DNA of 64,000 nt from Treponema sp. (lineage in GTDB: Bacteria; Spirochaetota; Spirochaetia; Treponematales; Treponemataceae). Below, piece after piece: positions 36,736-44,482 of this stretch (positions within the stretch are counted from its first letter, which is position 1; each line of letters opens with the position of its first letter). The translations under genes and the position numbers were made by a program. The DNA lies in the NCBI GenBank assembly GCA_017651065.1, contig JAGCDP010000022.1, forward strand, positions 1 through 64,000. Direction: 5' to 3'. The notes under the pieces were generated by a model. That model was not told the DNA's origin. It worked only from the letters and a program-made list of their open reading frames with translations, and ran no database searches.

Positions 36736-37557
36736 TTACTGAAACTGCTTAAAGTCATGCACAATGCTTACAGCAGACTTTGTTGGATATTCCGGCAGTT
36801 CTTTGCGTACAATTTCGAGTGCCTGTTCTACAAGACCCGGTGCATCTGTAACTCCATACAAAACAAAGGTTCCGTCTTCTATGGCAGCATGCAGGAAATC
36901 TATGCCAATCTTAAAGTCAAAAATCAGTTTATTTACAACAGACTGGGCTTTTAACATTTCTTCTACGAGTTTTGTTCCTTCTGCCTCTTTTGATGGAGTG
37001 ATATGGGCACGGGTAAAGTCTGCAATGATATTTGCGCAGTCATTTATTGAAACAGCGCCTGTGTTTAAAAACATATGGAAATTTGTAGGGTCGTCAACGT
37101 CTATGTTGTAAAAGTTTTTGTGGAAGCCTGTGCGGTTGGCATCGCTTTCCTGTATGTGCTGGCGGGCCTGTTTTTCGTTCCAGTCAAATTCTTCCATAAG
37201 GCGTGCAATTCTGACCTTTTCACTTGCAATAAGGCGTACAGAAACGTGATTTGGAACAGAAGCAAACAGGGCAAAGGCGCCTCGTCCTATAAAAACAACG
37301 TTTCCTTTAGCGGCGGCTTCGAGCATGGCATATTGCGAAAGATTTTGGTAGGCATCGCGGTCTTTTGCCATAGAAGCAAAGAAACCAGGCTTTCGTTCGT
37401 CGTATTTTGGAAGCTTTGAAGCAGGGAATCCAAGTGAAAGAATGCGCTCCTCTAACTGTTTACGAGTAATAAAGCTGTAACCAAGCTTTGCGGCCAATTC
37501 CTGAGCAACTTCGTCTCCTTTTGCCGCTACCTGACGTGCGAGTGTGATAATTGCCAT
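36736..37557 (-). CDS. Cytidylate kinase-like protein
   Basis: P-loop-related protein of 273 residues of the cytidylate-kinase-like family (AIITLARQVAAKGDEVAQELAAKLGY; VVFIGRGAFALF). The N-terminal loop lacks the usual GxxGxGK sequence, so it may use a modified phosphate loop. A C-terminal extension (about 200-273) has no recognised domain. Divergent from the NUDIX gene, 40 bp apart. True substrate unknown. Confidence 0.75.
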   Translation of the reverse strand: MAIITLARQVAAKGDEVAQELAAKLGYSFITRKQLEERILSLGFPASKLPKYDERKPGFFASMAKDRDAYQNLSQYAMLEAAAKGNVVFIGRGAFALFASVPNHVSVRLIASEKVRIARLMEEFDWNEKQARQHIQESDANRTGFHKNFYNIDVDDPTNFHMFLNTGAVSINDCANIIADFTRAHITPSKEAEGTKLVEEMLKAQSVVNKLIFDFKIGIDFLHAAIEDGTFVLYGVTDAPGLVEQALEIVRKELPEYPTKSAVSIVHDFKQFQ

Positions 37558-37597
37558 AAATGCCTCCTGTGTATTATGATAAGTCTAGAAGGTGCAT

Positions 37598-38194
37598 ATG
37601 TCAAACTATTTTACAGACGATGATGAAAAGCTCAAATGGACCAGCGGAGAAAAGAAGCTGCTCTTAAAAACTGCGGTTTTTGATGTTACAAGCAGTAGAA
37701 ATACGCATAAAGAAGACGACCGGGATGTTCAGGGGGACTATATAGTTCTTGATGCTCCTGACTGGGTTATTGTTATCCCCGAAATTGAAGATAAAACTGC
37801 CGGTCAGAAAGAGTTTTTTATGGTAAAACAGTGGCGCCATGGTTCAAAATGCCTTAGCGTAGAGTTTCCTGGAGGTGTAATTGATAAGGGAGAGGCTCCT
37901 GAAGAAGCTGCCCGCCGTGAATTGCTAGAAGAAACAGGCTGCCGTGCAGGAAAACTGGTAAAACTGGGCCAGGTAAACCCGAATCCGGCTCTTTTTTCGA
38001 ACCATGTGCATTTTTTCTTAGCTCAAGACCTTGAATGCACCAACACCCAGGATTTAGATAATGATGAATTTGTAAATGTTATTAGAGTTCCGGTGAATCA
38101 GATAATAGATGATATGGGAACAGAACAATTCCCACATGCACTTATGTCGAGTGCGATGATGTTCTATTTAAAAAAAAGATCCCCGGATCAATGA
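37598..38194 (+). CDS. NUDIX hydrolase, ADP-ribose pyrophosphatase type
   Basis: Hydrolyses nucleoside diphosphates linked to another group, probably ADP-ribose or a nucleotide sugar. The complete NUDIX box (G..E..REllEETG) lies at about residues 92-114. The start is ATG at 37598, five bases after AAGG; a GTG at 37592 is also in frame. The last few residues (RSPDQ) and the stop are encoded by a dispersed repeat. Cytoplasmic, 198 residues. Confidence 0.9.
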   Translation: MSNYFTDDDEKLKWTSGEKKLLLKTAVFDVTSSRNTHKEDDRDVQGDYIVLDAPDWVIVIPEIEDKTAGQKEFFMVKQWRHGSKCLSVEFPGGVIDKGEAPEEAARRELLEETGCRAGKLVKLGQVNPNPALFSNHVHFFLAQDLECTNTQDLDNDEFVNVIRVPVNQIIDDMGTEQFPHALMSSAMMFYLKKRSPDQ

Positions 38195-38239
38195 AGTCCG
38201 GGGATGACATGTCATTGTCGGGCTTGACCCGACAATCTC
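38178..38239. repeat. Tandem pair of dispersed hairpin repeats
   Basis: A CCCCGGA..TCCGGGG hairpin directly followed by a TTGTCGGG..CCCGACAA hairpin. They separate the convergent NUDIX and TmpB-like genes and supply the NUDIX stop codon. Confidence 0.75.
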
Positions 38240-38929
38240 TTATTTACCATAAGTGTCATACTCTTTCTTAGGATCGTATGTACCTGTTCGGTATTCACCG
38301 GTAAGACTTGGAATAGTCATTTTCATACCTGGAAGAATGAGGTTTGGATCCTCAGGCTTAGGCATCTTTGATTTGTTTGCCTGATACAGGTTTTCCCAAA
38401 GGAGAGGGTTGTTGTAAACATAAGGGCGACCAGAAATATTCCAGTAGCAGTCTTTTGTTTCTGCCCATGGGCGAACAATATATTCAGCAGGAAGAGGGGT
38501 TACTTCTGTAACTCCTTCAAGAGCTGCAAGTGAAAGCTTTGCATATTCATTTGCGCGGCCCCATTCTTCTGCTTCAAAAGAAGTTTCTGCATTTGCAAGA
38601 TTTTCTTTTGCTGCTGTATAAGCCATAGGATAGATGTTTGGAGCATCAATCTTTTCGGCCCATGCAATCTTATTCTTTGCAAGCTTAATATTGTCTTCTG
38701 CTTCACCCATAGCAAGCATTCTTGCTACAAATGCTTTAGAAAGCTCTGCATTTTTCTGTGCTTCTTCTGAATATTTGATTGCATCATCATATTCACCGGC
38801 GTCCATAGCTTTTTCAGCTTTCTTTGTATATTCGTCGGCAAGCTTCTGATATGTGTTGTTCTTGTAACTAACAGCAAAAATAGAGGCAGTCATTAAAACT
38901 GCAACAAAAATCAATACTAACTTTTTCAT
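38240..38929 (-). CDS. tmpB: TmpB-like treponemal protein with C-terminal LysM
   Basis: Exported protein of 229 residues: signal peptide (1-19), a helical TPR-like region (about 22-150, YKNNTYQKLADEYTKKAEKAMDAG) and a C-terminal LysM-type segment (CYWNISGRPYVYNNPLLWENLYQANK.. NLILPGMKMTIPS). The layout and the pairing with a TmpA-like lipoprotein match treponemal membrane protein B. The LysM should bind peptidoglycan, keeping the protein in the periplasm. It overlaps the upstream gene by 4 bp. Symbol given by resemblance, without a search. Confidence 0.75.
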   Translation of the reverse strand: MKKLVLIFVAVLMTASIFAVSYKNNTYQKLADEYTKKAEKAMDAGEYDDAIKYSEEAQKNAELSKAFVARMLAMGEAEDNIKLAKNKIAWAEKIDAPNIYPMAYTAAKENLANAETSFEAEEWGRANEYAKLSLAALEGVTEVTPLPAEYIVRPWAETKDCYWNISGRPYVYNNPLLWENLYQANKSKMPKPEDPNLILPGMKMTIPSLTGEYRTGTYDPKKEYDTYGK

Positions 38930-39933
38930 TTTGCATCACCTCCAACCTGGAGTTCTTCACTAAGATAAACCTCGGCATCTTCTGGATCAGCATAGTTGTC
39001 TTCTTCAAGAAGAACTGCGTCTTCATCTTCAATTCCGTCAACATCGCCTGTAAGAGGTGCTTCAAGGTCAGCTTCTTCTGCAATTGCAGCACTTGCTTCT
39101 ACGCTCTTTTTAGCAGCTTCAATTGCGGCAAGAGCAGCAGCGCGTTTTTCAGAAATTGTTTCATAAAGCTCTGTGAAAATATCATAAGCTTCGTCGTAAG
39201 ACTTTGTTGCAGATTCATATCCGTTCATTGAGTAACTTGCGTCACCGTTCTTGAATAATTCAACTGCACGATTGTATTCGCGTTTTTCAGAAACACCTGC
39301 TTTTACAGAGTCTGCATCTTTCTTTGCTTCAAGAGCATCTGCACGAGCATCTTTTGCAATGTCTTTGTAGAGAGCTACAAGAACTGTCTTAAAGCTTGCG
39401 TATGCACCAGTTCCTTTTGCAAGAAGATCATCTGCACTTGCATTTGGATCTTCAAAGAGCTTTTCAAAATCATCAAGTTCACTGCAGCCTTTGTCGTAAG
39501 CAGCCTGTGCAAGAGGTGGAAGTTCGTAATCATCGATTGTTTCCTTTGCATCAAGTGCGTTTACGTATGCGGCCAGAGCCTGATATCGTTTTGCAAGATC
39601 ATTGCATTCAGCTGTAACATCTTCGCCATTTGCTGCACGTGCCTTGAGATCGTTATATTTTTCTTCAAGGGTATCAAAATAGTCTGGAGCATATTCTTCG
39701 GCGTCAGAATCGATTGCAGCCTGTCTTGAAGAATTCATATTTGCCAGAGCAAGTTCAAGTCCTGCCTGATTTACTGCTTCTTCGACAGCCTGTTCTGTTG
39801 TAGTCTCTTCTACAGTTTCTTCAACTGCCGGTGGTTCCGGATTCGCTGTATCTTCTGGTTTCTTTTTAGAACCGCAGGAAATGAGCGAAAGGATTAGGAA
39901 AACCGAAAGAGCCCAAAAAGCTAATTTTTTCAT
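38926..39933 (-). CDS. tmpA: TmpA-like lipoprotein
   Basis: Lipoprotein of 335 residues with lipobox LISC (C20). The mature part is acidic and alanine-rich, predicted mostly helical, with repeated segments such as KREYNRAVELFKNGDASYS and YESATKSYDEAYDIF that look like TPR-type repeats. Its architecture and the adjacent TmpB-like gene match treponemal TmpA. The start at 39933 is chosen because a GTG at 39945 overlaps the GAGGA ribosome binding site that serves this ATG. Function unknown; likely periplasmic, membrane tethered. Confidence 0.75.
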   Translation of the reverse strand: MKKLAFWALSVFLILSLISCGSKKKPEDTANPEPPAVEETVEETTTEQAVEEAVNQAGLELALANMNSSRQAAIDSDAEEYAPDYFDTLEEKYNDLKARAANGEDVTAECNDLAKRYQALAAYVNALDAKETIDDYELPPLAQAAYDKGCSELDDFEKLFEDPNASADDLLAKGTGAYASFKTVLVALYKDIAKDARADALEAKKDADSVKAGVSEKREYNRAVELFKNGDASYSMNGYESATKSYDEAYDIFTELYETISEKRAAALAAIEAAKKSVEASAAIAEEADLEAPLTGDVDGIEDEDAVLLEEDNYADPEDAEVYLSEELQVGGDAK

Positions 39934-40081
39934 AATAATCCTCACATTTTAAAGATTAGTTATATTTTAACCTATAAAATACATTCTTACAACTTTATTA
40001 TCGGTATTTTGTGGCAAATTCGGTAAAAAAAACTCGTTATATAGAAAATATGTGGTAAAATATGTTTAAACGGAGGTTTTT

Positions 40082-40306
40082 ATGGCAGATGATTTTTCAT
40101 TTTCTATAGAGCAAAGTTTAGGTCTGGTTACCGAAGGAAAAGGCGGCTGGAATCTTGAGTTGAATCTTGTTTCCTGGGGTGGTCGTCCTGCAAAATATGA
40201 TTTACGCAGCTGGTCACCAGATCATCAGAAAATGGGAAAGGGTTTGACCTTAACCAAAGAAGAATTGATTGCATTGAAAGATTTGTTGAATAAAATAGAA
40301 CTTTAG
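40082..40306 (+). CDS. YdbC/PC4-like single-stranded DNA-binding protein
   Basis: A 74-residue protein whose sequence (GGWNLELNLVSWGGRPAKYDLRSWSPDHQKMGKGLTL) fits the YdbC family, bacterial relatives of the transcription coactivator PC4 that bind single-stranded DNA. It has a strong GGAGG ribosome binding site 7 nt upstream. Stand-alone gene, convergent with holA. Confidence 0.85.
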   Translation: MADDFSFSIEQSLGLVTEGKGGWNLELNLVSWGGRPAKYDLRSWSPDHQKMGKGLTLTKEELIALKDLLNKIEL

Positions 40307-40336
40307 CGACCCTTCGACAGGCTCAGGGACCCCGCG
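40307..40336. repeat. Half copy of dispersed repeat between ydbC-like gene and holA
   Basis: A single arm (CCTTCGACAGGCTCAGGGACC core) without its inverted partner, flanked by GCG on both sides. Confidence 0.6.
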
Positions 40337-40339
40337 ACT

Positions 40340-41371
40340 TTAATATTCTGCGGTTGCCAGGGTTGCGCCTTTTTTTACAATAATTTCAAAAAGCATTTTT
40401 TGCAAAAGAACATCTTCCATCATTGTTCCGCCTGAGCGAATCTGCATATCTGTAGAAGCAAGAATAGCGAGTATTGCAGTTGCCTGTCCTATTGTCCAGA
40501 TTTTTGCAGCCTTGCGGTACTGGTTCTGCATAAGATTACTTACAAATCCGTTTGATTTAAGAGTAGAATCATCTGCGCCGTAGCCGCCGTTGCTTTCGGT
40601 CTGAAGTTTGTGCCATAAAACAAGTTTCCTGAAGCATGACGAAAGTCCCGCAATTATTGAAACAGAAGAATTATCTTTTGAAAGCCTTATTCCCTGAAGA
40701 ACCTCAAGCGCATCTGAAAAGCGTTTTTCTGATGATTCTGAATCTGTTACCATCTGTTTAAAAAGTGTAAAGGCGTTTTCTTCGCGGTTATGAGTTAAGA
40801 AAGAATCTATATCTTCTGGGGTAACAGTTTTTCCTTTTTCAAGAACCAGGAAGAAACGTGAACATTCATTTTTAAGTGCCAGCGTGTTGTTGTCTACCAT
40901 GTCCAAAATCATCTGGGCTGCATCTGCTTGCAGGCTGTAGCCGTTTTTGCGGAAATAATCTGTGAGCCATGGTACCTTCTGATTATCAAACATTTCCCAG
41001 AATTTCTTTTTGTTTGAAGGCGGAATAAGTTTGTCAAGCTTAGAATCTACAGAAATTTCATCGGAAACAAAAATAAGGGCAGAGCTTTCTTCGCCGGAAT
41101 CCTGGACACTTTTGATCCAGTTTTCTACAACAGCAATATCTTCCTTTTTTTTGAGCAGTTCGGCGTTTTTGCAGATTACACAGGTGGCGCTTGAAAACAA
41201 GTTTCCGTTGTCTAAAACAGAAAGCACCTGGGCAATGGAAGTTTCGTTGAGATAATAAATATGTTGTTCACTTTCGCCGAATTTTTTTTCGAGTGTTTTG
41301 ATTACTGCATCTACGGCTTCATCTCTCTGACCAAATTCGGGGCCGTTATATAAATAAACCGGTGGTGTCAT
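40340..41371 (-). CDS. holA: DNA polymerase III delta subunit
   Basis: Clamp-loader subunit that opens the beta clamp, 343 residues, usual length. The start PPVYLYNGPEFGQRDEAVDAVIK and the ALIFVSDEIS, IPPSNKKKFWEMFDNQKVPWLTDYFRKNG segments fit HolA. It follows lexA by 27 bp and is probably in the same transcript. No Walker A is expected in this subunit and none is seen. Confidence 0.9.
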   Translation of the reverse strand: MTPPVYLYNGPEFGQRDEAVDAVIKTLEKKFGESEQHIYYLNETSIAQVLSVLDNGNLFSSATCVICKNAELLKKKEDIAVVENWIKSVQDSGEESSALIFVSDEISVDSKLDKLIPPSNKKKFWEMFDNQKVPWLTDYFRKNGYSLQADAAQMILDMVDNNTLALKNECSRFFLVLEKGKTVTPEDIDSFLTHNREENAFTLFKQMVTDSESSEKRFSDALEVLQGIRLSKDNSSVSIIAGLSSCFRKLVLWHKLQTESNGGYGADDSTLKSNGFVSNLMQNQYRKAAKIWTIGQATAILAILASTDMQIRSGGTMMEDVLLQKMLFEIIVKKGATLATAEY

Positions 41372-41398
41372 TATCTTGTCTTACTGCTCCAGTGCTGT

Positions 41399-42004
41399 TT
41401 AGTAAGTTCTTACGATATTTGAAAGAATGCCAACAATTCGAAGATCATCGCAATAAATAGGCTGGAAATTCGGATTTTCTGGCTGAAGTCTGATTCTTCC
41501 TGCTTCTTTGTAATAGCGTTTAAGTGTAATTGCATCATCAATTACAGCTACAATAATCTGGCCGTCTACTGCAGTGCTTGCCTGTTCTATAACTGCAAGG
41601 TCGCCTTCAAGAATACCGGCATTTATCATGCTTTGTCCGCGAACTCTGAGAGCAAAGTAGCTTTTTCCGGGGCGAACAAAAGGTTCAGTAAGGTTTAAAT
41701 ATCCGTCAAGATTTTCTTCGCATAAAAGGGGTTTGCCTGCAGCAACTGTGCCAAGTAAAGGAATGCGACCAACGAAAGGTGCCGACACACCAGAATCAGA
41801 AAGAACCTTTATAGAACGTGCTCTTTTTTGTGATTGAGATAAGTATCCTTTTTTCTGAAGAGCAAGAATATGGTCTTGAACTGCACGAATTGAAATGTCA
41901 AAATGTTCACTTATTTCTCTGACTGTTGGAGGATAACTGTTTGCTTCTGAAAATGAAGATATAAATGTAAGGACTTCTTTTTGTCTGTCTGTTATACCTT
42001 TCAT
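41399..42004 (-). CDS. lexA: LexA SOS repressor
   Basis: Repressor of DNA-damage genes, 201 residues. The N-terminal winged helix (TDRQKEVLTFISSFSE, PPTVREISEHFDISIRAVQDHI) is complete. The self-cleavage site is A89-G90; catalytic serine S125 (RGQSM) and lysine K162 (LKRYY) are in place. The gene sits inside an operon with HPr rather than alone, its ATG overlapping the ptsH stop (TAATG). No palindromic SOS box was identified. Confidence 0.95.
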   Translation of the reverse strand: MKGITDRQKEVLTFISSFSEANSYPPTVREISEHFDISIRAVQDHILALQKKGYLSQSQKRARSIKVLSDSGVSAPFVGRIPLLGTVAAGKPLLCEENLDGYLNLTEPFVRPGKSYFALRVRGQSMINAGILEGDLAVIEQASTAVDGQIIVAVIDDAITLKRYYKEAGRIRLQPENPNFQPIYCDDLRIVGILSNIVRTY

Positions 42005-42270
42005 TATTCCTCCTCGAATTTTGATTCAAAAAGAGCTTCAATTGTTGCAGCGGCTTCTGATTCATCGGGGCCTTCTACTGTCATTGTCATCTGAGTATTG
42101 TAACCGGCACCCATAGCAATTACACCCATAATAGATTTAGCATTTACGGAAGTATCATCTCGTGTAAGTGTAATTTCGGCTTCAAACTTGTTTGCTGTCT
42201 GTGCGATGATTGCAGCTGGGCGAGCATGAATACCTGCACGATTCTGAACAGTAAGAATTTTTTCAATCAT
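42004..42270 (-). CDS. ptsH: HPr phosphocarrier protein
   Basis: An 88-residue HPr with both regulatory residues: H15 in GIHARPA and S46 in NAKSIMGV. S46 is the target of the HprK encoded 34 bp upstream. With no PTS permease in the window, it probably works as a regulator of carbon or metabolic state, as proposed for spirochaetes that have an incomplete PTS. Confidence 0.95.
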   Translation of the reverse strand: MIEKILTVQNRAGIHARPAAIIAQTANKFEAEITLTRDDTSVNAKSIMGVIAMGAGYNTQMTMTVEGPDESEAAATIEALFESKFEEE

Positions 42271-42304
42271 AATGTTTTCCCCGGCATTTCTGCCTATTTA
42301 TATT

Positions 42305-43294
42305 TTAGTATGAATTATCGTGACCATAATATGCAGTCTTTGCATCTCCGGTTTCAATCCATTTAAGTACATTTTCATTAAAGTCTTTTGCTGCGTTATA
42401 ACCCATGTCCTTAAGACGTTCGTTCATGGCAGCGGCTTCTATAATAATTGGAAGGTTTCGTCCAGGGCGAACAGGAATTTCAATTACAGGAATCTTAACT
42501 CCTAAAAGCTCCTGGTAGGCTTGTTCTGTACCAAGACGATCATAGGCCTTGCTTGAATCCCAGTCTTCAAGCTGAACAATAAGCTGAACTTCTTTCTGGT
42601 TACGAATGGCACCAACACCATAAAGCTGTGAAATATTTATAATACCAAGCCCGCGGATTTCCATGTGGTGGCTGATTGTTGTATTTGCACCACGACCAAG
42701 AATAGTGTTTCCGTTTACACAGCGGATTTCGATAATATCATCTGCAACAAGTCGATGACCTCGTTCTACAAGTTCAAGGGCTGTTTCACTTTTACCAACA
42801 CCAGAGTGTCCCGAAAGAAGAATACCAATACCGTATACTTCGACTAAAACTCCGTGGAAGGTTTTGTGGGGAGCAAATATATTTGAAAAAACACGTGTAA
42901 GACGAGTAGTGAATTCTGTAGAAGCAAGATCTGTCTGCAAAACAGGGCAGCAGTATTCTTCGGCAAGAGCACGGAATTCTTCTGTTGGTTCGCTGTTATA
43001 AGTAAAAATACAGCATGGAATTCCAGGGCTGAAAAACTGCTTTAAGGTTTCGGTATTTTTTTCTTTGTGAAGTTTGTAAAGATAGGCTGTTTCACCGCGA
43101 CCAAAAAGCTGAACACGGTCACCGGCGAAATTTTCAAAAAAGCCCGAAAGAGCAAGACCCGGGCGGTTAATTTCTGGAATTGTTATGGCACGAGGAAGGC
43201 CACGACGTCCTGCAATACATTTTAATTGCAAGGCATCGTGCCCCGAAAGCTCCAGGTCGAGCAAATCCAAAACAGTGAATTTTTTATCTGCCAT
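42305..43294 (-). CDS. hprK: HPr kinase/phosphorylase
   Basis: Phosphorylates HPr at S46 using ATP and reverses this with phosphate. Walker A GHSGVGKS (162-169) and the HprK signature EVQLIVQLEDWD are visible; the catalytic H143 lies in APHKTFHG. Length 329 is typical. It has its own promoter in the gap after raiA (minus TTGAAT-N17-TATAGT, 8 nt from ATG, no Shine-Dalgarno). Confidence 0.95.
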   Translation of the reverse strand: MADKKFTVLDLLDLELSGHDALQLKCIAGRRGLPRAITIPEINRPGLALSGFFENFAGDRVQLFGRGETAYLYKLHKEKNTETLKQFFSPGIPCCIFTYNSEPTEEFRALAEEYCCPVLQTDLASTEFTTRLTRVFSNIFAPHKTFHGVLVEVYGIGILLSGHSGVGKSETALELVERGHRLVADDIIEIRCVNGNTILGRGANTTISHHMEIRGLGIINISQLYGVGAIRNQKEVQLIVQLEDWDSSKAYDRLGTEQAYQELLGVKIPVIEIPVRPGRNLPIIIEAAAMNERLKDMGYNAAKDFNENVLKWIETGDAKTAYYGHDNSY

Positions 43295-43302
43295 ACGGGT
43301 AT

Positions 43303-43331
43303 ACTATACAAATAATAGGAGATAAATTCAA
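43303..43331 (-). promoter_or_regulatory. hprK promoter, near-leaderless
   Basis: Minus TTGAAT (43331-43326), 17 bp, TATAGT (43308-43303), 8 nt to ATG. It fits exactly in the space between the raiA stop and hprK start. Confidence 0.6.
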
Positions 43332-43619
43332 CTATTTCTCTTGTTTCTTTTCCTTTTCTTTGTTTATCTTCTGATCCAGCATGTCCATGTTTTTGTTCAG
43401 GGCAGCACCGAAATCAAAGTCTTCGTTAGAAACGTGAGCTTGTGAACCCCAGCGGAAGTTTACAGTTGTTTCTACCGAGTAGGCCTTGTCATGCTTGATG
43501 CGCATTGTAAGGTTGATGATAAGGTCTTCTGCATAAGCAATTCTTTTAAGTTTTGAATCTATCATGTCAGACTGCTTCTGTTCCAATGTAAATCCAACTG
43601 CATTTATTGATTTTTCCAT
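43332..43619 (-). CDS. raiA: Short HPF/RaiA-type ribosome-associated protein
   Basis: A 95-residue protein with the beta-alpha-beta-beta-beta-alpha pattern of ribosome hibernation factors (INAVGFTLEQKQSDMIDSKLKRIAYAEDLIINLTMRIKHDK). It is a short form with a charged, lysine/glutamate-rich tail. Such proteins silence ribosomes in stationary phase. AAGGAG ribosome binding site. Sequence similarity is moderate, so the assignment also rests on size and neighbours. Confidence 0.72.
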   Translation of the reverse strand: MEKSINAVGFTLEQKQSDMIDSKLKRIAYAEDLIINLTMRIKHDKAYSVETTVNFRWGSQAHVSNEDFDFGAALNKNMDMLDQKINKEKEKKQEK

Positions 43620-43713
43620 AAATTTCTCCTTGCGGGCCTTTTTGCCCTTCTAGTAATTTACTCTCTCTATATAAAGATAACATGAGAAAGGGGAAAAAAC
43701 AAATGAAAAAATA

Positions 43714-44415
43714 CTACTCTAAAACAATTGTATATTGCGCACTGATAATGGAAGATGCGCCTGACGTAATATATGTGGCGTTATCATATTTGATTGAGAT
43801 AGTTGTGCCTGAGGAAACTGCACCAGAATAAACACCACCATCAGTTATTAGCTCATCATTTATAGAAATGGATCCAACCCCTGAAATTATATTAATAGTC
43901 AGTGTTCCATTTTCAGTAACTGTATAAGTAATGGTATTTGTTTGATGAACAGGATTTGTACCAATACTATAACTCTTTGCAAATCCCTTATTCTTTACAA
44001 GATTAAGATTATTATCAGAGGCTTGATGATATTTTGTTTTAAAATGCTTTGTGATGTTTGTTGTGACAGTTTCTTTTTTGCCCATCATAGAATAAGTTAT
44101 TGTACATAAGAACTTAATATTACCATCATAAAAATCACTAGGAATATCCATGAGGAAATCTTTATCAGCTTCGTTTTTATTTGTATTTTGTGTTTGAGAA
44201 GAACTTGGGGTAGAGCCGTCAAAAGTCCAATAGCATTCTGCAGAACGAACATTACAATTGCTGTTATCGTTAGAAACTGTGACCCATACTTTTTCAGTAA
44301 AAGGATCATAATTGCCAAAGTTTATTGTAAAAGCTCCAGGCTGCATGTTACATCCTGCAAGAAATCCAATAAATAAAATTGAGATACACATTTGAAGAAT
44401 AGTACGTTTTTTCAT
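43714..44415 (-). CDS. Putative surface lipoprotein with possible phase-variable promoter
   Basis: Lipoprotein of 233 residues: signal ends in FLAGC (C22). The mature region includes a CYWTFDGSTPSSSQT segment like chitobiase/Fn3-type C-terminal modules and a C-terminal beta-rich part. It has AAGGAG before the ATG. Its promoter holds a G8 tract in the spacer (separate entry), so expression is likely to switch by slipped-strand mutation. Function unknown; a surface or binding protein is likely. Confidence 0.75.
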   Translation of the reverse strand: MKKRTILQMCISILFIGFLAGCNMQPGAFTINFGNYDPFTEKVWVTVSNDNSNCNVRSAECYWTFDGSTPSSSQTQNTNKNEADKDFLMDIPSDFYDGNIKFLCTITYSMMGKKETVTTNITKHFKTKYHQASDNNLNLVKNKGFAKSYSIGTNPVHQTNTITYTVTENGTLTINIISGVGSISINDELITDGGVYSGAVSSGTTISIKYDNATYITSGASSIISAQYTIVLE

Positions 44416-44445
44416 AATAAACTCCTTAATATATATTTATATAAT

Positions 44446-44475
44446 ATCATACCCCCCCCACTCAACATCTGTCAA
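44446..44475 (-). promoter_or_regulatory. Promoter with poly-G tract in spacer
   Basis: Minus strand TTGACA (44475-44470), 18-bp spacer including G8 (44459-44452), TATGAT (44451-44446). Loss of one G gives the ideal 17-bp spacing; further change would weaken it. Confidence 0.75.
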
Positions 44476-44482
44476 GGTGTTT

